Shown here piece after piece: positions 1 through 8,316 of a stretch of DNA of 13,845 bases. Source of the stretch: Beijerinckiaceae bacterium (GTDB lineage Bacteria > Pseudomonadota > Alphaproteobacteria > Rhizobiales > Beijerinckiaceae). Each line of letters starts with the position of its first letter. Position 1 is the first letter of the stretch. The stretch spans positions 1 through 13,845 of the forward strand of contig CANGOK010000055.1 of NCBI GenBank assembly GCA_947455285.1, in the 5' to 3' direction. A program made the position numbers and the translations under genes. The notes beneath the pieces are model-generated. The model made no database searches. It saw only the letters and a list, made by a program, of their open reading frames with translations, and was not told where the DNA came from.

Positions 1-2
1 AT

Positions 3-1910
3 ATGGCGGCGGCCGACCTTGGCCTGTCGCAACTTGCAGACCGCTCAGCAGCGCTTGGTGACGAAAATGCCGCAGCGATCCTATGCGTGCGCTGGCGCAT
101 GGCGCTTGTCATAGCAGCGATTGGCGCTCCGGCGGCGGCCGCATTCGCCTGGTGCTCAGAATCACTTCCTATCGCCGCGACGGGACTTGCGGTTCTCGCA
201 GGCGCCGCTTTCATGGCTGGAAACGGCCCCGTGTCGATACATCGCGCCGCTTCGCGCATCGGGCGCTTCACCCTGGCCGCGCTCGTTCTGCAGTTCGGCA
301 TGACCTTGCCGCGTATAGCGGGACTAAGCCTTGGCGGCGTGACCGGCTGTTTCGCAGCGCTCGCAATCTGGTATGTGGCCGTAGCACTGATGCTTGCCAG
401 ACCACCGCAGCGAAGACCGGAAAACATCGGCGCAATGCTGGCCCAGTCCCTGCCGCTCTTCGCCTTCTACGGCGCATGGCTGCTCTTTATCTCGGCGAAC
501 CGCTGGATCTCGTGGGCGATATCGAGCACCGATGCGCAATTTGGCCTATTCGCCTTTGGCGCAAGCTTCCTCACGGTTGGCGTGGGTGTCATCTCCAACA
601 TCAGCCAGATCCGCTATCCCCGCATCGTCGCGCAAGTTGCAACTTCGCCAGCATCTGGCGGGCGCCTTATGGCAAAGGACCTCACCTGCTTGTCGCTTGC
701 GATCGCAATCTGCGTCGCCCTCGCGATCCCATCAGCGCGCACCATCATCAGCCATCTCTTTCCGCGCTATGAAGCGGCGACCCCTGCTGCGCTGGCGTTG
801 GCGACCTGCGGGGTTCCGCTGGCTATCGTCGCCTGGAGCCTGCCGGTCTCGATCAGCCTGTCATGCCGCCCATGGCGCGACACAATGATCGTATTCGGCC
901 TCCCAATTCTGGCTTTGGCCCCAGCAATGTGGTTTGGCGAAACACGTTCCGGCATCGTGGGACAGGCCTGGGCATGCACTTTTGTCACCTTACTGCTTGC
1001 GGGCCTTCAGCTTAACCAACTGCGCCGCGCCGGCGCGATGACCTTGAAAGGCGCAGGTCGCTGCCTTGCACTAGCGAGCGGCCTTGTCGCCATCTTATGC
1101 GGAACGATCTCGATGGCCGTGGCTGAAGATCGTCCGATTTATAAAAAACCGCCCTCTGAAGACCTCGTCTTTGAAGAAACCTTCGACCAACTGCGCTTGT
1201 GGAGCCGCAGTTCTGGCGTCTGGCAACCCAGCTTGCCGTGGGGCGCACGCACGATACCCACGAATAAGGAACGTCAATTTTACGTAGATGCGCGCATCGA
1301 TCCGCCCCCGATAGCCCGCCTGGCTCCGTTCTCGCTTGATCAAGGCCTCATCATAACCGCGCGCTCCATCTCCGCCGAGGGCCGCGCTTTGACTGCAGGC
1401 CTATCCTATGCATCTGGCATGCTGACAACAGCGCATAGCTTCTCGCAGACATACGGCTATTTCGAGATCCGCGCGAAAATGCCGAAGGGCCGTGGGTTAT
1501 GGCCCGCGTTCTGGCTTGCGCCGCTCGACCGCTCATGGCCTCCGGAAATCGACGTCATGGAAGCCCATGGGCATTTACTGAGCGGCTATTGGGGCACCAT
1601 TCACTGGCGGGATGGCGGCAATCCGCAAGAGAAAGGGTTCCGCATCCTTACGCCGGACCTCAGCGAGGACTTTCATGACTTCGGCGTGGAATGGGGGCCT
1701 GAACGCATCCTATGGACCTTCGATGGCCGCGTAGTCGCGCATACGCCCACACCCAAAACAATGCACAAGCCGATGTACCTGCTCGTCAACCTAGCTGTCG
1801 GCGGAAAATGGCCCGGCGATCCTGACGCATCCACAACGTTTCCCGCCAGCATGCATGTGCAGCGCATAAGCGCCTGGCGCCTCGACGCGAGCAAGGAGAA
1901 TTCGCAATGA
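3..1910 (+). CDS. Wzx-like polysaccharide flippase fused to a GH16 endo-glycanase (5' partial)
   Basis: Residues 1-345 are a polytopic membrane protein with about 10 hydrophobic helices. The opening, ADLGLSQLADRSAALG, resembles the TM2 region of Wzx/MviN-type flippases, so roughly the first 50-60 codons probably lie upstream and the ATG at 3 is just the first in-window Met; no ribosome site is visible. A basic loop (R341, R342, K349, R353) leads into a last helix at 354-373 ending AVA-ED, like a Sec signal peptide. Residues about 387-630 are a glycoside hydrolase family 16 domain: GYFEIRAKMPKGRG, WPAFWLAP and the catalytic EIDVME motif, with E515 (nucleophile), D517 and E520 (acid/base). By the positive-inside rule GH16 faces the periplasm. 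Inferred role: translocate lipid-linked repeat units and trim the polymer, as ExoK/ExsH glycanases do in rhizobia. The frame is continuous, with no stop between the halves. The GH16 call is firm; the flippase call is good but rests on a truncated domain. Confidence 0.85.
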   Translation: MAAADLGLSQLADRSAALGDENAAAILCVRWRMALVIAAIGAPAAAAFAWCSESLPIAATGLAVLAGAAFMAGNGPVSIHRAASRIGRFTLAALVLQFGMTLPRIAGLSLGGVTGCFAALAIWYVAVALMLARPPQRRPENIGAMLAQSLPLFAFYGAWLLFISANRWISWAISSTDAQFGLFAFGASFLTVGVGVISNISQIRYPRIVAQVATSPASGGRLMAKDLTCLSLAIAICVALAIPSARTIISHLFPRYEAATPAALALATCGVPLAIVAWSLPVSISLSCRPWRDTMIVFGLPILALAPAMWFGETRSGIVGQAWACTFVTLLLAGLQLNQLRRAGAMTLKGAGRCLALASGLVAILCGTISMAVAEDRPIYKKPPSEDLVFEETFDQLRLWSRSSGVWQPSLPWGARTIPTNKERQFYVDARIDPPPIARLAPFSLDQGLIITARSISAEGRALTAGLSYASGMLTTAHSFSQTYGYFEIRAKMPKGRGLWPAFWLAPLDRSWPPEIDVMEAHGHLLSGYWGTIHWRDGGNPQEKGFRILTPDLSEDFHDFGVEWGPERILWTFDGRVVAHTPTPKTMHKPMYLLVNLAVGGKWPGDPDASTTFPASMHVQRISAWRLDASKENSQ

Positions 1911-3121
1911 TGGTAAGCCCCGCTTCCTGCCTGCGTCTCGTACTTCTGTGCACCGTTCTATCGGGGCCAGGGCCGGCTATAGCCACAGAGTCGAATTACA
2001 AGCTCGACACAGGCGACATCGTGGAGATCGATATCTTTGGCATGCCCGATTTCAAGCGCCGCGCCACGGTCAATATCGACGGCGACGTAGCGATCCCCTT
2101 TGTAGGCGGCCTGCACGCATCCGGCCTTTCGCTCAGCGATTTGCGGAGCTCCATCGGCGCCGCTCTCATTCGCGCAGGCGCAATGCAAAATCCGCAGGTG
2201 ACTGTAGAAATCACGGAACATCGTCCATTCTTCATCAGCGGCGACGTCTCTCGCCCCGGCGCCACCGCATGGCGCAAGGGCCTTACAGTCCGCCATGCGA
2301 TCGCGTTGTCCGGCGGCTTCGATGCTCTTCGGTTTCGTTCAGAAAATCCACTGATGGCGACGCCCGAATTGCGCAGTAGGCAGCAGGCGCTACTGCTCGA
2401 CCTTGCGCGGGCTGAAACACGGATCGCAAGTCTGCGTGCTGAAATCGCTGACAAGACGGACTTCGAGATGGCGGAAGCATCCACCCCGCAAGGCGCATCC
2501 ACACAAGTGATGGAAGACATCGCGAAAGCCGAACGCCACGCGTTGCTGAGCCGGGTTCAGCAATGGAAAAAACAAACAGAGTTTCAGCAGCGCAAGGTTG
2601 AACAGGCGCGAGAACTGGTCGCAGCGCTGACGGAAAGCCTTGATCAACAAAGCGAGGCGGCGAAATTTCAGAAAACCGCCATGGAACGCACGACCGCGAA
2701 TGTCGCAAAGGGAGTGGCCGCCATCAATCGCGGGGATGAAGAGCGACGCAGCCTCGCCATGATGAAAGCGAGCGAAACAGACACGCGCTCTCGCCTCGCC
2801 AGCGCCAACACCGACCTAGCAACCGCGCTCCGCGAACTCGACCGAGCGACGGCTGACAGGACTGCGACGCTGCAAAAGAATTTTGAGGCAGCCTCCGTAG
2901 AACGCGAGAAGGTGAAACTCGACCTGCGCGCGTTGACTGAAAAACTTCTCTACGCCGGGGCCTTGAAAGCGCAGATAGGACGCGCGGCTGCGCCCGAAAT
3001 CGTGATCCATCGAAACGTCGATGGCGAGAAGACATCTTTCAACGCCGATCAGGACACGCAAATACAGCCCGGAGACCTCATCGAAATCACTATCGATCCC
3101 ATGGCCGTCGCCGGCCGATAA
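1907..3121 (+). CDS. exoF: ExoF-like polysaccharide export protein with SLBB and long coiled coil
   Basis: This is a 404-residue periplasmic/outer-membrane polysaccharide export protein. It has a signal peptide (about 1-26, cleavage after AIA) with no clear lipobox. A Poly_export domain follows at about 30-105 (YKLDTGDIVEIDIFG, then the NIDGDVAIPFVGGLHASG block). An SLBB-type segment lies at about 107-140 (FFISGDVSRPGA, LTVRHAIALSGGF). Residues about 155-350 are rich in A, E, K, R and Q and form a long predicted coiled coil. A short C-terminal beta segment, QPGDLIEITI, resembles the start of the export domain. Length and layout match S. meliloti ExoF rather than E. coli Wza. The start overlaps the previous stop (ATGA), with AAGGAG at 1893-1898 eight bases upstream, so translation is coupled. 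Inferred role: the export conduit for the EPS made by this operon. No Wzc/ExoP partner is in the window. Confidence 0.88.
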   Translation: MMVSPASCLRLVLLCTVLSGPGPAIATESNYKLDTGDIVEIDIFGMPDFKRRATVNIDGDVAIPFVGGLHASGLSLSDLRSSIGAALIRAGAMQNPQVTVEITEHRPFFISGDVSRPGATAWRKGLTVRHAIALSGGFDALRFRSENPLMATPELRSRQQALLLDLARAETRIASLRAEIADKTDFEMAEASTPQGASTQVMEDIAKAERHALLSRVQQWKKQTEFQQRKVEQARELVAALTESLDQQSEAAKFQKTAMERTTANVAKGVAAINRGDEERRSLAMMKASETDTRSRLASANTDLATALRELDRATADRTATLQKNFEAASVEREKVKLDLRALTEKLLYAGALKAQIGRAAAPEIVIHRNVDGEKTSFNADQDTQIQPGDLIEITIDPMAVAGR

Positions 3122-3148
3122 GCGACAGGGAATTCAAAGGTCCATTCG

Positions 3149-4543
3149 ATGACCCAACAGACGCTGGAAGACAACATCGGCCAATCGCGATCAGGTCTGA
3201 CCGCGCCCATCGCACTTTCGGCGTTGTTGGCGATCACATGGGTCGTCACCCTGTCGGCAGTCGGTGCTGCAGCGTATCTCGCACCCCTGGGACTGCTGAT
3301 GGCAGGCGGCGCGGCGTGGCTTGTGGCCTGCGCCATTAGCGGACGAAGCTGGGCGCTCGCAGGCATGCTCGGATTTGCGATTGTTGTTCCAAATATCTAT
3401 TTCCAGCGTCAGGAACTTCATGAAGCCGTCGGCCTCAACGCACAGAATGGATTGAAGCTGCTTCTATGGACCGCGATGGGAGCGGTCGGGTTGGCGCGTT
3501 TGACAAAATACCGAGCGCTAATGAATGACCGGGCAATTCAGTCGATCAGCATCTTCGCCCTGATCGCCATAGCCTCTACCCTATGGTCGCGAACGCCAGC
3601 CTATACGGCTGTCGGCTCAATCGGCTTCCTTGCCGCAATCATGTTCTGCTGCGCAGTCGCCGCCGAGATCTCCGAAGAGGCGGTATATAAAACCGTCGTC
3701 GCGTCATTTGTGATCTATGCAGCCCTAAATGTAGCAGCCGCAATCGCATTGCCCGAGACAGCATGGCTATTTCCCCATGGCGAAACAGAGGCGCCTAGAC
3801 TCCAAGGGATCTCCAGCCACCCCAATATTTTGGGAAAGGAAATGGCTTCATTCATCTGCCTCCTTCTACCCCTCGCACTCGCCTACGGAAGGAAACGCAC
3901 AGCATACATACTTGTCGCCCTCGCGATCGCAATCATCATTGCGACACATAGCAGGACTTCCCTCGGGGCGATCATCATCACCTTGGCCCTGCCCATCATT
4001 GCGCGGCCAACTGTCGCCAAATCCGTCGCCTATATTCTAGCCATCGCGATTACAGGCGCCTTGCTATCTCTAGCGGTCGGCTTTGTTCCAAACCTGCAAG
4101 CCCTCCTCGACGGCGCGAGCCGAACCAGCGACGGCAGCGAGATCCTAACCCTGACGGGCAGAACGGAATTGTGGGGCTTTGTCTGGGACAAGATCCTCGA
4201 CGCCCCTTTCCTTGGTCATGGATTCAACGCAGCAGATGCTGTTCTCAGCCGGGAATGGTGGGGCGCCCCGGATGCAAGCGTCGGCGCTCACAACACCTGG
4301 CTTCAATCGCTACTGACCACAGGCGTCGTTGGAACAATTCCCTTTGTATACTTCCATGCCGAACTGATCCGCCGCTGGTTTTCTGACCCCAATACGCTCA
4401 CCAGATTAATATCAACCTATATCCTCATTCTCGGCATGACCGAAGTGGAAATCGCTGCGCATCCGGTGATGCTGACGATTACAGTTTTATTGATCGTCGC
4501 AATGGATGTACGCCGCAAACAAAAAGTAACTGTGACGTCATGA
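3149..4543 (+). CDS. exoQ: ExoQ-like EPS polymerase (Wzy/O-antigen ligase family membrane protein)
   Basis: This 464-residue protein has about 11-12 hydrophobic helices and falls in the O-antigen ligase/polymerase superfamily (Wzy_C, PF04932). Family marks are GISSHPNILGKEMA near residue 225, HSRTSLGA, the TGRTELW...FLGHGFNAA segment that precedes the large periplasmic loop, and GAHNTWLQSLLTTGVVG, where H381 corresponds to the conserved loop histidine of WaaL/Wzy proteins. Family enzymes join undecaprenyl-linked repeat units at the periplasmic face of the inner membrane. The WaaL ligase alternative cannot be excluded by motif, but the neighbours (export protein, flippase, glycanase) favour an EPS polymerase such as ExoQ. 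AAAGG at 3136-3140 lies eight bases before the ATG, and the gap to the export gene is 27 bases. The stop overlaps the next start (ATGA at 4540-4543), so the genes are one operon. Confidence 0.87.
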   Translation: MTQQTLEDNIGQSRSGLTAPIALSALLAITWVVTLSAVGAAAYLAPLGLLMAGGAAWLVACAISGRSWALAGMLGFAIVVPNIYFQRQELHEAVGLNAQNGLKLLLWTAMGAVGLARLTKYRALMNDRAIQSISIFALIAIASTLWSRTPAYTAVGSIGFLAAIMFCCAVAAEISEEAVYKTVVASFVIYAALNVAAAIALPETAWLFPHGETEAPRLQGISSHPNILGKEMASFICLLLPLALAYGRKRTAYILVALAIAIIIATHSRTSLGAIIITLALPIIARPTVAKSVAYILAIAITGALLSLAVGFVPNLQALLDGASRTSDGSEILTLTGRTELWGFVWDKILDAPFLGHGFNAADAVLSREWWGAPDASVGAHNTWLQSLLTTGVVGTIPFVYFHAELIRRWFSDPNTLTRLISTYILILGMTEVEIAAHPVMLTITVLLIVAMDVRRKQKVTVTS

Positions 4544-5733
4544 AAGAAATTCTTCGGAACTCCGTCGGACGCTTAAAAATAGCTGCTATTGGCGAAGCCC
4601 TCAGCATGCTCGGCGCACCAGTGATGCGAAGCCTGATGCGCAATCGGCTCGACCACGCGGGATTGATCCTGATGTTTCACCACGTGGCGCCGCGAAACCC
4701 TGATCGATTGACGATCAACAAGGGGCAAGAAATCTCGCCGGAAACGCTTGAAACTGTGCTGACAAGCCTGAAAGCGCAAGGATACGAGCTGGTGTCGATG
4801 GATCAAGTTCCAGAGCGCCTAGCTCGTGGATCACGCAGCCCATCACGATTCGCAGCATTGACGTTTGACGATGGGGGGCGAGACAATCTCATTCACGCGG
4901 CGCCTATTCTCCAGCGCCACGACGCGCCCTTCACCGTCTATGTGACCACCAGCTTCGCTTCAGGCCTTGTCGCGCCTTGGTGGCACGTAATAGAGCGCGC
5001 GGCGATGGCGGCGCCATGCCTAATCATAGAGACCAGCCGAGGACCACTGCGCTTCGACACCTCCGACCACCCGCGGAAAATCAGGGCGGCCGAGGCTCTA
5101 CATCACATTTTTTGGGGCACCAATGAAACCAACCGCCAGCGCTACACAGCGGACCTCGCCTCGCAAGCCTGCATCGACCTCGGCTCCCTGACGCGTGAAC
5201 TTTACATGGATTGGGCGGAACTTTCTGAAATCGCCAAGCTGCCAAACTGCACCATAGGCGCACATACCACGACCCACGCCTTTCTCGCACAGCTGGATGA
5301 GAGATCCGCTATGAGAGAGCTCGTCGACGCGCGCGACATCATTCGTCAACGCCTGAACGTCGCCGTCGATCATCTCTCATACCCCTATGGCGCAACCGGA
5401 TGTTGTGGAACACGCGAATTCGAACTCGCTCGAGCAGCTGGTTACACGACCGCAGTCACCACGCGTCGAGGCGTTCTAGAGCATAGCCACATGAACGATC
5501 TGACGAGCCTGCCTCGGGCGCCGATCAATGGTCATTATCAACAGCCAGTGATGATCGACGCCTTGGTGAGCGGCCTGCCGTTGACGCTGGCGGCTCAGGC
5601 AGGCGCTCTCGCCTCCACGTTGAAAAACAGCCTACGGCCTTCTGTTGAAAGACGCCCTTTACGAAATAACGACTCCATAGACGAAGCAAGCCACTCAGCT
5701 TTCATAAGTCGAATGGAGAGGATAAAAAGCTGA
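4540..5733 (+). CDS. Polysaccharide deacetylase, CE4/NodB family
   Basis: This 397-residue protein has the metal-dependent carbohydrate esterase 4 motifs: TFDDG at 108-112 (D110 likely the catalytic base, D111 metal-binding) and H242-T-T-T-H246 supplying the two metal histidines. YPYG (in LSYPYGATG) corresponds to the later conserved block. The N-terminal GLILMFHHVAP and the SPETLE...LKAQGYELVSMD block are typical of the IcaB/PgaB-like and rhizobial EPS deacetylase group rather than short NodB. No cleavable signal peptide is evident, so cellular location is uncertain; a cytoplasmic or membrane-associated enzyme is possible. The residues after about 340 are low in conserved motifs and probably flexible. 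It starts inside the polymerase stop codon (ATGA), so it is the last gene of the EPS operon. Inferred role: removing acetyl groups from the EPS or its repeat unit. The exact sugar substrate cannot be read from sequence. Confidence 0.88.
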   Translation: MKEILRNSVGRLKIAAIGEALSMLGAPVMRSLMRNRLDHAGLILMFHHVAPRNPDRLTINKGQEISPETLETVLTSLKAQGYELVSMDQVPERLARGSRSPSRFAALTFDDGGRDNLIHAAPILQRHDAPFTVYVTTSFASGLVAPWWHVIERAAMAAPCLIIETSRGPLRFDTSDHPRKIRAAEALHHIFWGTNETNRQRYTADLASQACIDLGSLTRELYMDWAELSEIAKLPNCTIGAHTTTHAFLAQLDERSAMRELVDARDIIRQRLNVAVDHLSYPYGATGCCGTREFELARAAGYTTAVTTRRGVLEHSHMNDLTSLPRAPINGHYQQPVMIDALVSGLPLTLAAQAGALASTLKNSLRPSVERRPLRNNDSIDEASHSAFISRMERIKS

Positions 5734-5742
5734 GGGCCAGCT
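5724..5742 (-). terminator. Small terminator-like hairpin for the leftward operon
   Basis: On the minus strand the sequence reads AGCTG, loop GCCCT, CAGCT, followed by a run of five T (the A-run at 5724-5728 on the plus strand). It lies in the 7-base gap between the two convergent genes and overlaps both stop codons. The stem is only 5 bp, so it is a weak candidate. On the plus strand the hairpin is followed by ATTTC rather than a T-run, so it should not end the EPS transcript well. Confidence 0.35.
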
Positions 5743-7249
5743 ATTTCACAACCGGCCCCATGATCTTTCGTGCAGCCCCAGTCACCTGAAGTGTGAAGAG
5801 GCCGGAATTCGCACGGTCAACGGCATAGACATAGCCACGCTCGTCAACCTCAACATTATTGATCTGGATCACTGGCACGCATCCGCGGCGCTGTTTCTCA
5901 TCATCGCAACGGAAGTCGGTGTTGCGATTGCGAGCGGGAATGAAGTAGCCGACCTCCTTCGGCGCGTAGGGATCGCGAACGTCGAGCATACGAACGCCTG
6001 CGTTGAACCAGGAGAAGAACATCAGCCGGCCATAGAAAGCTGGGGCCATGCTTTCATTGCTCGCATGGGCGCCAAACCTGCCGCCACGATCGCAGAACTT
6101 GCCGGCGCGCTCATCAGGCTCATAGGAAGCGACACCCATGGGATGCTTCTCATCGGTGACATCGGCGAAGTAGACCATCTGCCGCGCCTCGCCACAGGCG
6201 GTGGTGTTGTTCTCATTGACGACCACCATAAAGTGGCGGGCCTGCTCGACGCTGTCACGAGAGAAACGGGTCGGCTTCAATCCGTAAAGCGGAAACGCCG
6301 TGTGGGCGCCAAGGAAGGATGGCAGCGTCAACCTGCCGACCTCCATCTGCTTAAGGGAATCCACATTCGCCTCCAGACCACCGTTGAGCATCTTTTGCTT
6401 GTCGATGATGACGGCGGCGCCATCCTTGTTGGTCCCGTAACCAAAGAAAACGCGATCAAGGCCGTTGCGGCCAAGGATTGGACCGTGCAGAGCGGCTGGA
6501 CCAGCCCCGCTGGCGCCACGCAGATGCTCTGGCAAGCTGACCTCGCGGATCTTGCGCGGCTTCTCCGGGTTTGAGAGATCATAGACGTGAGTCACGCGCT
6601 GGATCTTCCAGGTTTCGCTGGCTCCGGTATGAACGAGCAGCGCCAGGCCGCTTTTGCAGTCCCAATCGTTCTTGTGGGTGCTTTGCAGTCCGTCGATGCG
6701 CCAGACCAATTTCGGCTTCTCTGGCGTGGTCACATCCCAGATCTGCTGGCCGCTCTCGCCGAATGTGCGCAGCATGTAGAACTTGGTGGGATCGGCGCCT
6801 GACAATTCGCCGCCCCCGCATACACGCGTCATCTGCGCGCCGCCGGTCTCGCGCCCCGGCGCCTCCTTGCCCTTGTCGCCGGAAATATGAAACAGCAGCT
6901 TCGGCTTGCGGATATTGGTCACATCGAGAATGGAGGTTCCATTCTCCTCCTGTTCCCCATTCAGCGGATTGACCGTGCGCCCGCCGTGGTGGCCGACGTA
7001 AAGGATCCAGCGCTTGCCTTGCTGCTTGATCGTTGGTTGATAGGCGGTTCTGGCGGCAAGATCATGCCAACCCAGCTGTTGAAGCCCTTTGGCCTCTGTC
7101 TTGGTTGCGTCATAGGCCTTCGCAGCGCGCGCGGCAGTTGCGGGGCCTGCCGGGTCATTGTCCGGCGCATTCACGCTTTTGACCTGAGCAAATGCAGCGC
7201 TGGCGGATAACGCCAAAAGCGCTACGCAGGTAAGGCGGACGGTTCGCAT
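5741..7249 (-). CDS. Secreted LVIVD-repeat beta-propeller protein of unknown function
   Basis: This 502-residue exported protein has a clear Sec signal peptide (about 1-21, cleavage after AFA). Degenerate LVIVD-type repeats are visible: TSILDVTNIRKPKLLFHI (about 105-122), QIWDVTTPEKPKLVWRI (about 169-185), HVYDLSNPEKPRKIREV (about 221-237) and MLDVRDPYAPKEVGYFI (about 421-437). Such repeats form beta-propeller blades. The mature chain has exactly six cysteines (VCGGG, WDCKS, TACGE, KFCDR, FRCDD, RGCVP), consistent with three disulfides in the periplasm; this pairing is inference. No catalytic motif is recognisable. The start is supported by GGGAG at 7256-7260, six bases upstream. It is the last gene of an operon with a Bug receptor (20-base gap) and an ornithine cyclodeaminase-family gene, so a role in handling the same extracellular compound is plausible but unproven. 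Confidence 0.8.
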   Translation of the reverse strand: MRTVRLTCVALLALSASAAFAQVKSVNAPDNDPAGPATAARAAKAYDATKTEAKGLQQLGWHDLAARTAYQPTIKQQGKRWILYVGHHGGRTVNPLNGEQEENGTSILDVTNIRKPKLLFHISGDKGKEAPGRETGGAQMTRVCGGGELSGADPTKFYMLRTFGESGQQIWDVTTPEKPKLVWRIDGLQSTHKNDWDCKSGLALLVHTGASETWKIQRVTHVYDLSNPEKPRKIREVSLPEHLRGASGAGPAALHGPILGRNGLDRVFFGYGTNKDGAAVIIDKQKMLNGGLEANVDSLKQMEVGRLTLPSFLGAHTAFPLYGLKPTRFSRDSVEQARHFMVVVNENNTTACGEARQMVYFADVTDEKHPMGVASYEPDERAGKFCDRGGRFGAHASNESMAPAFYGRLMFFSWFNAGVRMLDVRDPYAPKEVGYFIPARNRNTDFRCDDEKQRRGCVPVIQINNVEVDERGYVYAVDRANSGLFTLQVTGAARKIMGPVVK

Positions 7250-7269
7250 GGCGTTCTCCCTTTTGATCC

Positions 7270-8298
7270 CTAGCGATCGAGTATCTTCTTCACCAGCTCG
7301 ATCACCTCGGCGGGGGCGCTTGCAGCTTCTTTCAAGATGGATTCAACTTCCGCGCCCGACACAAGATTCACTTCGATTTTGTTGCGCTCGGCTTCTGCGA
7401 TGAAAGCGGAATCCGCCATGGTCGCGGCGAATGCGTCGCGCAAAACCTTCACGCGCTCCGCGGCCATGCCCGGAGGAGCGATGAGCGGGCGTCCGAGCGG
7501 CTCGCGCGATAGCAGAAAATCAAGAGCCTTGCGGTCGCTTGGATTTTTTACGAGGTCTTGAATGACCGGGAGATCCGGCGGAGCGCCCGGCAAATCCTTG
7601 TGTCCGGTCTTGAAGAGAATGTTTATCTTCTTGTCACGCAGCCAGTCAGGATGGGCGGCGAGGATCGAACTCCAGGACCAATAAGCGATTCCATCAAGCT
7701 CGCCCGTCTCCAATTGCAGGGACGCCTCGGTCGTCTCACGATAGCCCTTGATCACCTTGAACTTCGTGCCTGCAAGATTATTGAACGCCAGCGGCATGAT
7801 TTCGGAATCTGCCCCGGCGCCCGTGCCAGGCACCAGTAGCTCGTTCTTTGTGAGGTCATCAAAGGTCTTCACCTTGGATGTCATCCACGACAGGGCGACC
7901 GTAACCTCGCGGTTCATGCTGCCGAGCCAATTGAGCTGCAGCGGATCGAAATTCACTTCATTCTTGCCAAGGAACGGTTCAAATGCGAGTCCGCGACCAA
8001 TCATGGCGATGGCGGTTCCGTCCTTGGGAGCGATGCGGTTCATGAAATCGACAAGCTTGAGCCCCCCTGCCCCCTGCATGTATTGCACAATAACCGTTGG
8101 CTTGCCGGGAATGTGATCGCCCAAATAACGAACGAGAAGGCGGCTATAGACATCGTAAGTCGAGCCCGCGCCAGAGAAGACATAAAGCGAAATTTGCTTG
8201 CCCTTGAAAAAGGCTTCCGGCGACTGCGCGCTCGCTTGAGGCGCGACTAGCGATAGGCCTAGCGCAGCAAGAGCCATGCGTCGGGTGATCCGTGACAT
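7270..8298 (-). CDS. Tripartite tricarboxylate transporter substrate-binding protein (Bug/TctC family)
   Basis: This 342-residue periplasmic solute receptor opens with SRITRRMALAALG and ends its signal at ASA (about residue 24). The twin arginine at 6-7 makes Tat export possible, though Sec is equally likely. Family features are the ISLYVFSGAGSTYDVYSRLLVRYLGDHIPG opening (a variant of the usual VGFPAGGSTD pattern), PTVIVQYMQGAGG, and the periplasmic binding fold segments NELLVPGTGAGADSE and GYRETTEASLQLETGELDG. Bug proteins bind carboxylated or amino-acid-like ligands for TctAB-type secondary transporters. No TctA or TctB membrane gene is present, so it is an orphan receptor here, as is common in this family. 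The start has a strong AGGGAGG at 8304-8310. It sits 18 bases after the upstream ornithine cyclodeaminase-family gene and 20 bases before the LVIVD gene. The ligand is unknown; context suggests a dicarboxylate or amino compound. Confidence 0.88.
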   Translation of the reverse strand: MSRITRRMALAALGLSLVAPQASAQSPEAFFKGKQISLYVFSGAGSTYDVYSRLLVRYLGDHIPGKPTVIVQYMQGAGGLKLVDFMNRIAPKDGTAIAMIGRGLAFEPFLGKNEVNFDPLQLNWLGSMNREVTVALSWMTSKVKTFDDLTKNELLVPGTGAGADSEIMPLAFNNLAGTKFKVIKGYRETTEASLQLETGELDGIAYWSWSSILAAHPDWLRDKKINILFKTGHKDLPGAPPDLPVIQDLVKNPSDRKALDFLLSREPLGRPLIAPPGMAAERVKVLRDAFAATMADSAFIAEAERNKIEVNLVSGAEVESILKEAASAPAEVIELVKKILDR

Positions 8299-8316
8299 CG
8301 ATGCCTCCCTGTGCCG

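Noticed and set aside
1038..1910. A separate ExoK-like secreted GH16 gene starting at the ATG at 1038
   Set aside because: Its N-terminus would be a plausible signal peptide, but there is no Shine-Dalgarno upstream, and the flippase frame runs through with no stop. Fusion is the simpler reading, though internal initiation is not excluded.
1996..2520. Minus-strand open frame (174 codons) opposite the export protein, and a similar one at 12287-12916
   Set aside because: Both are antisense to genes with clear domains and encode low-complexity Arg/Ala/Ser-rich chains with no recognisable fold.
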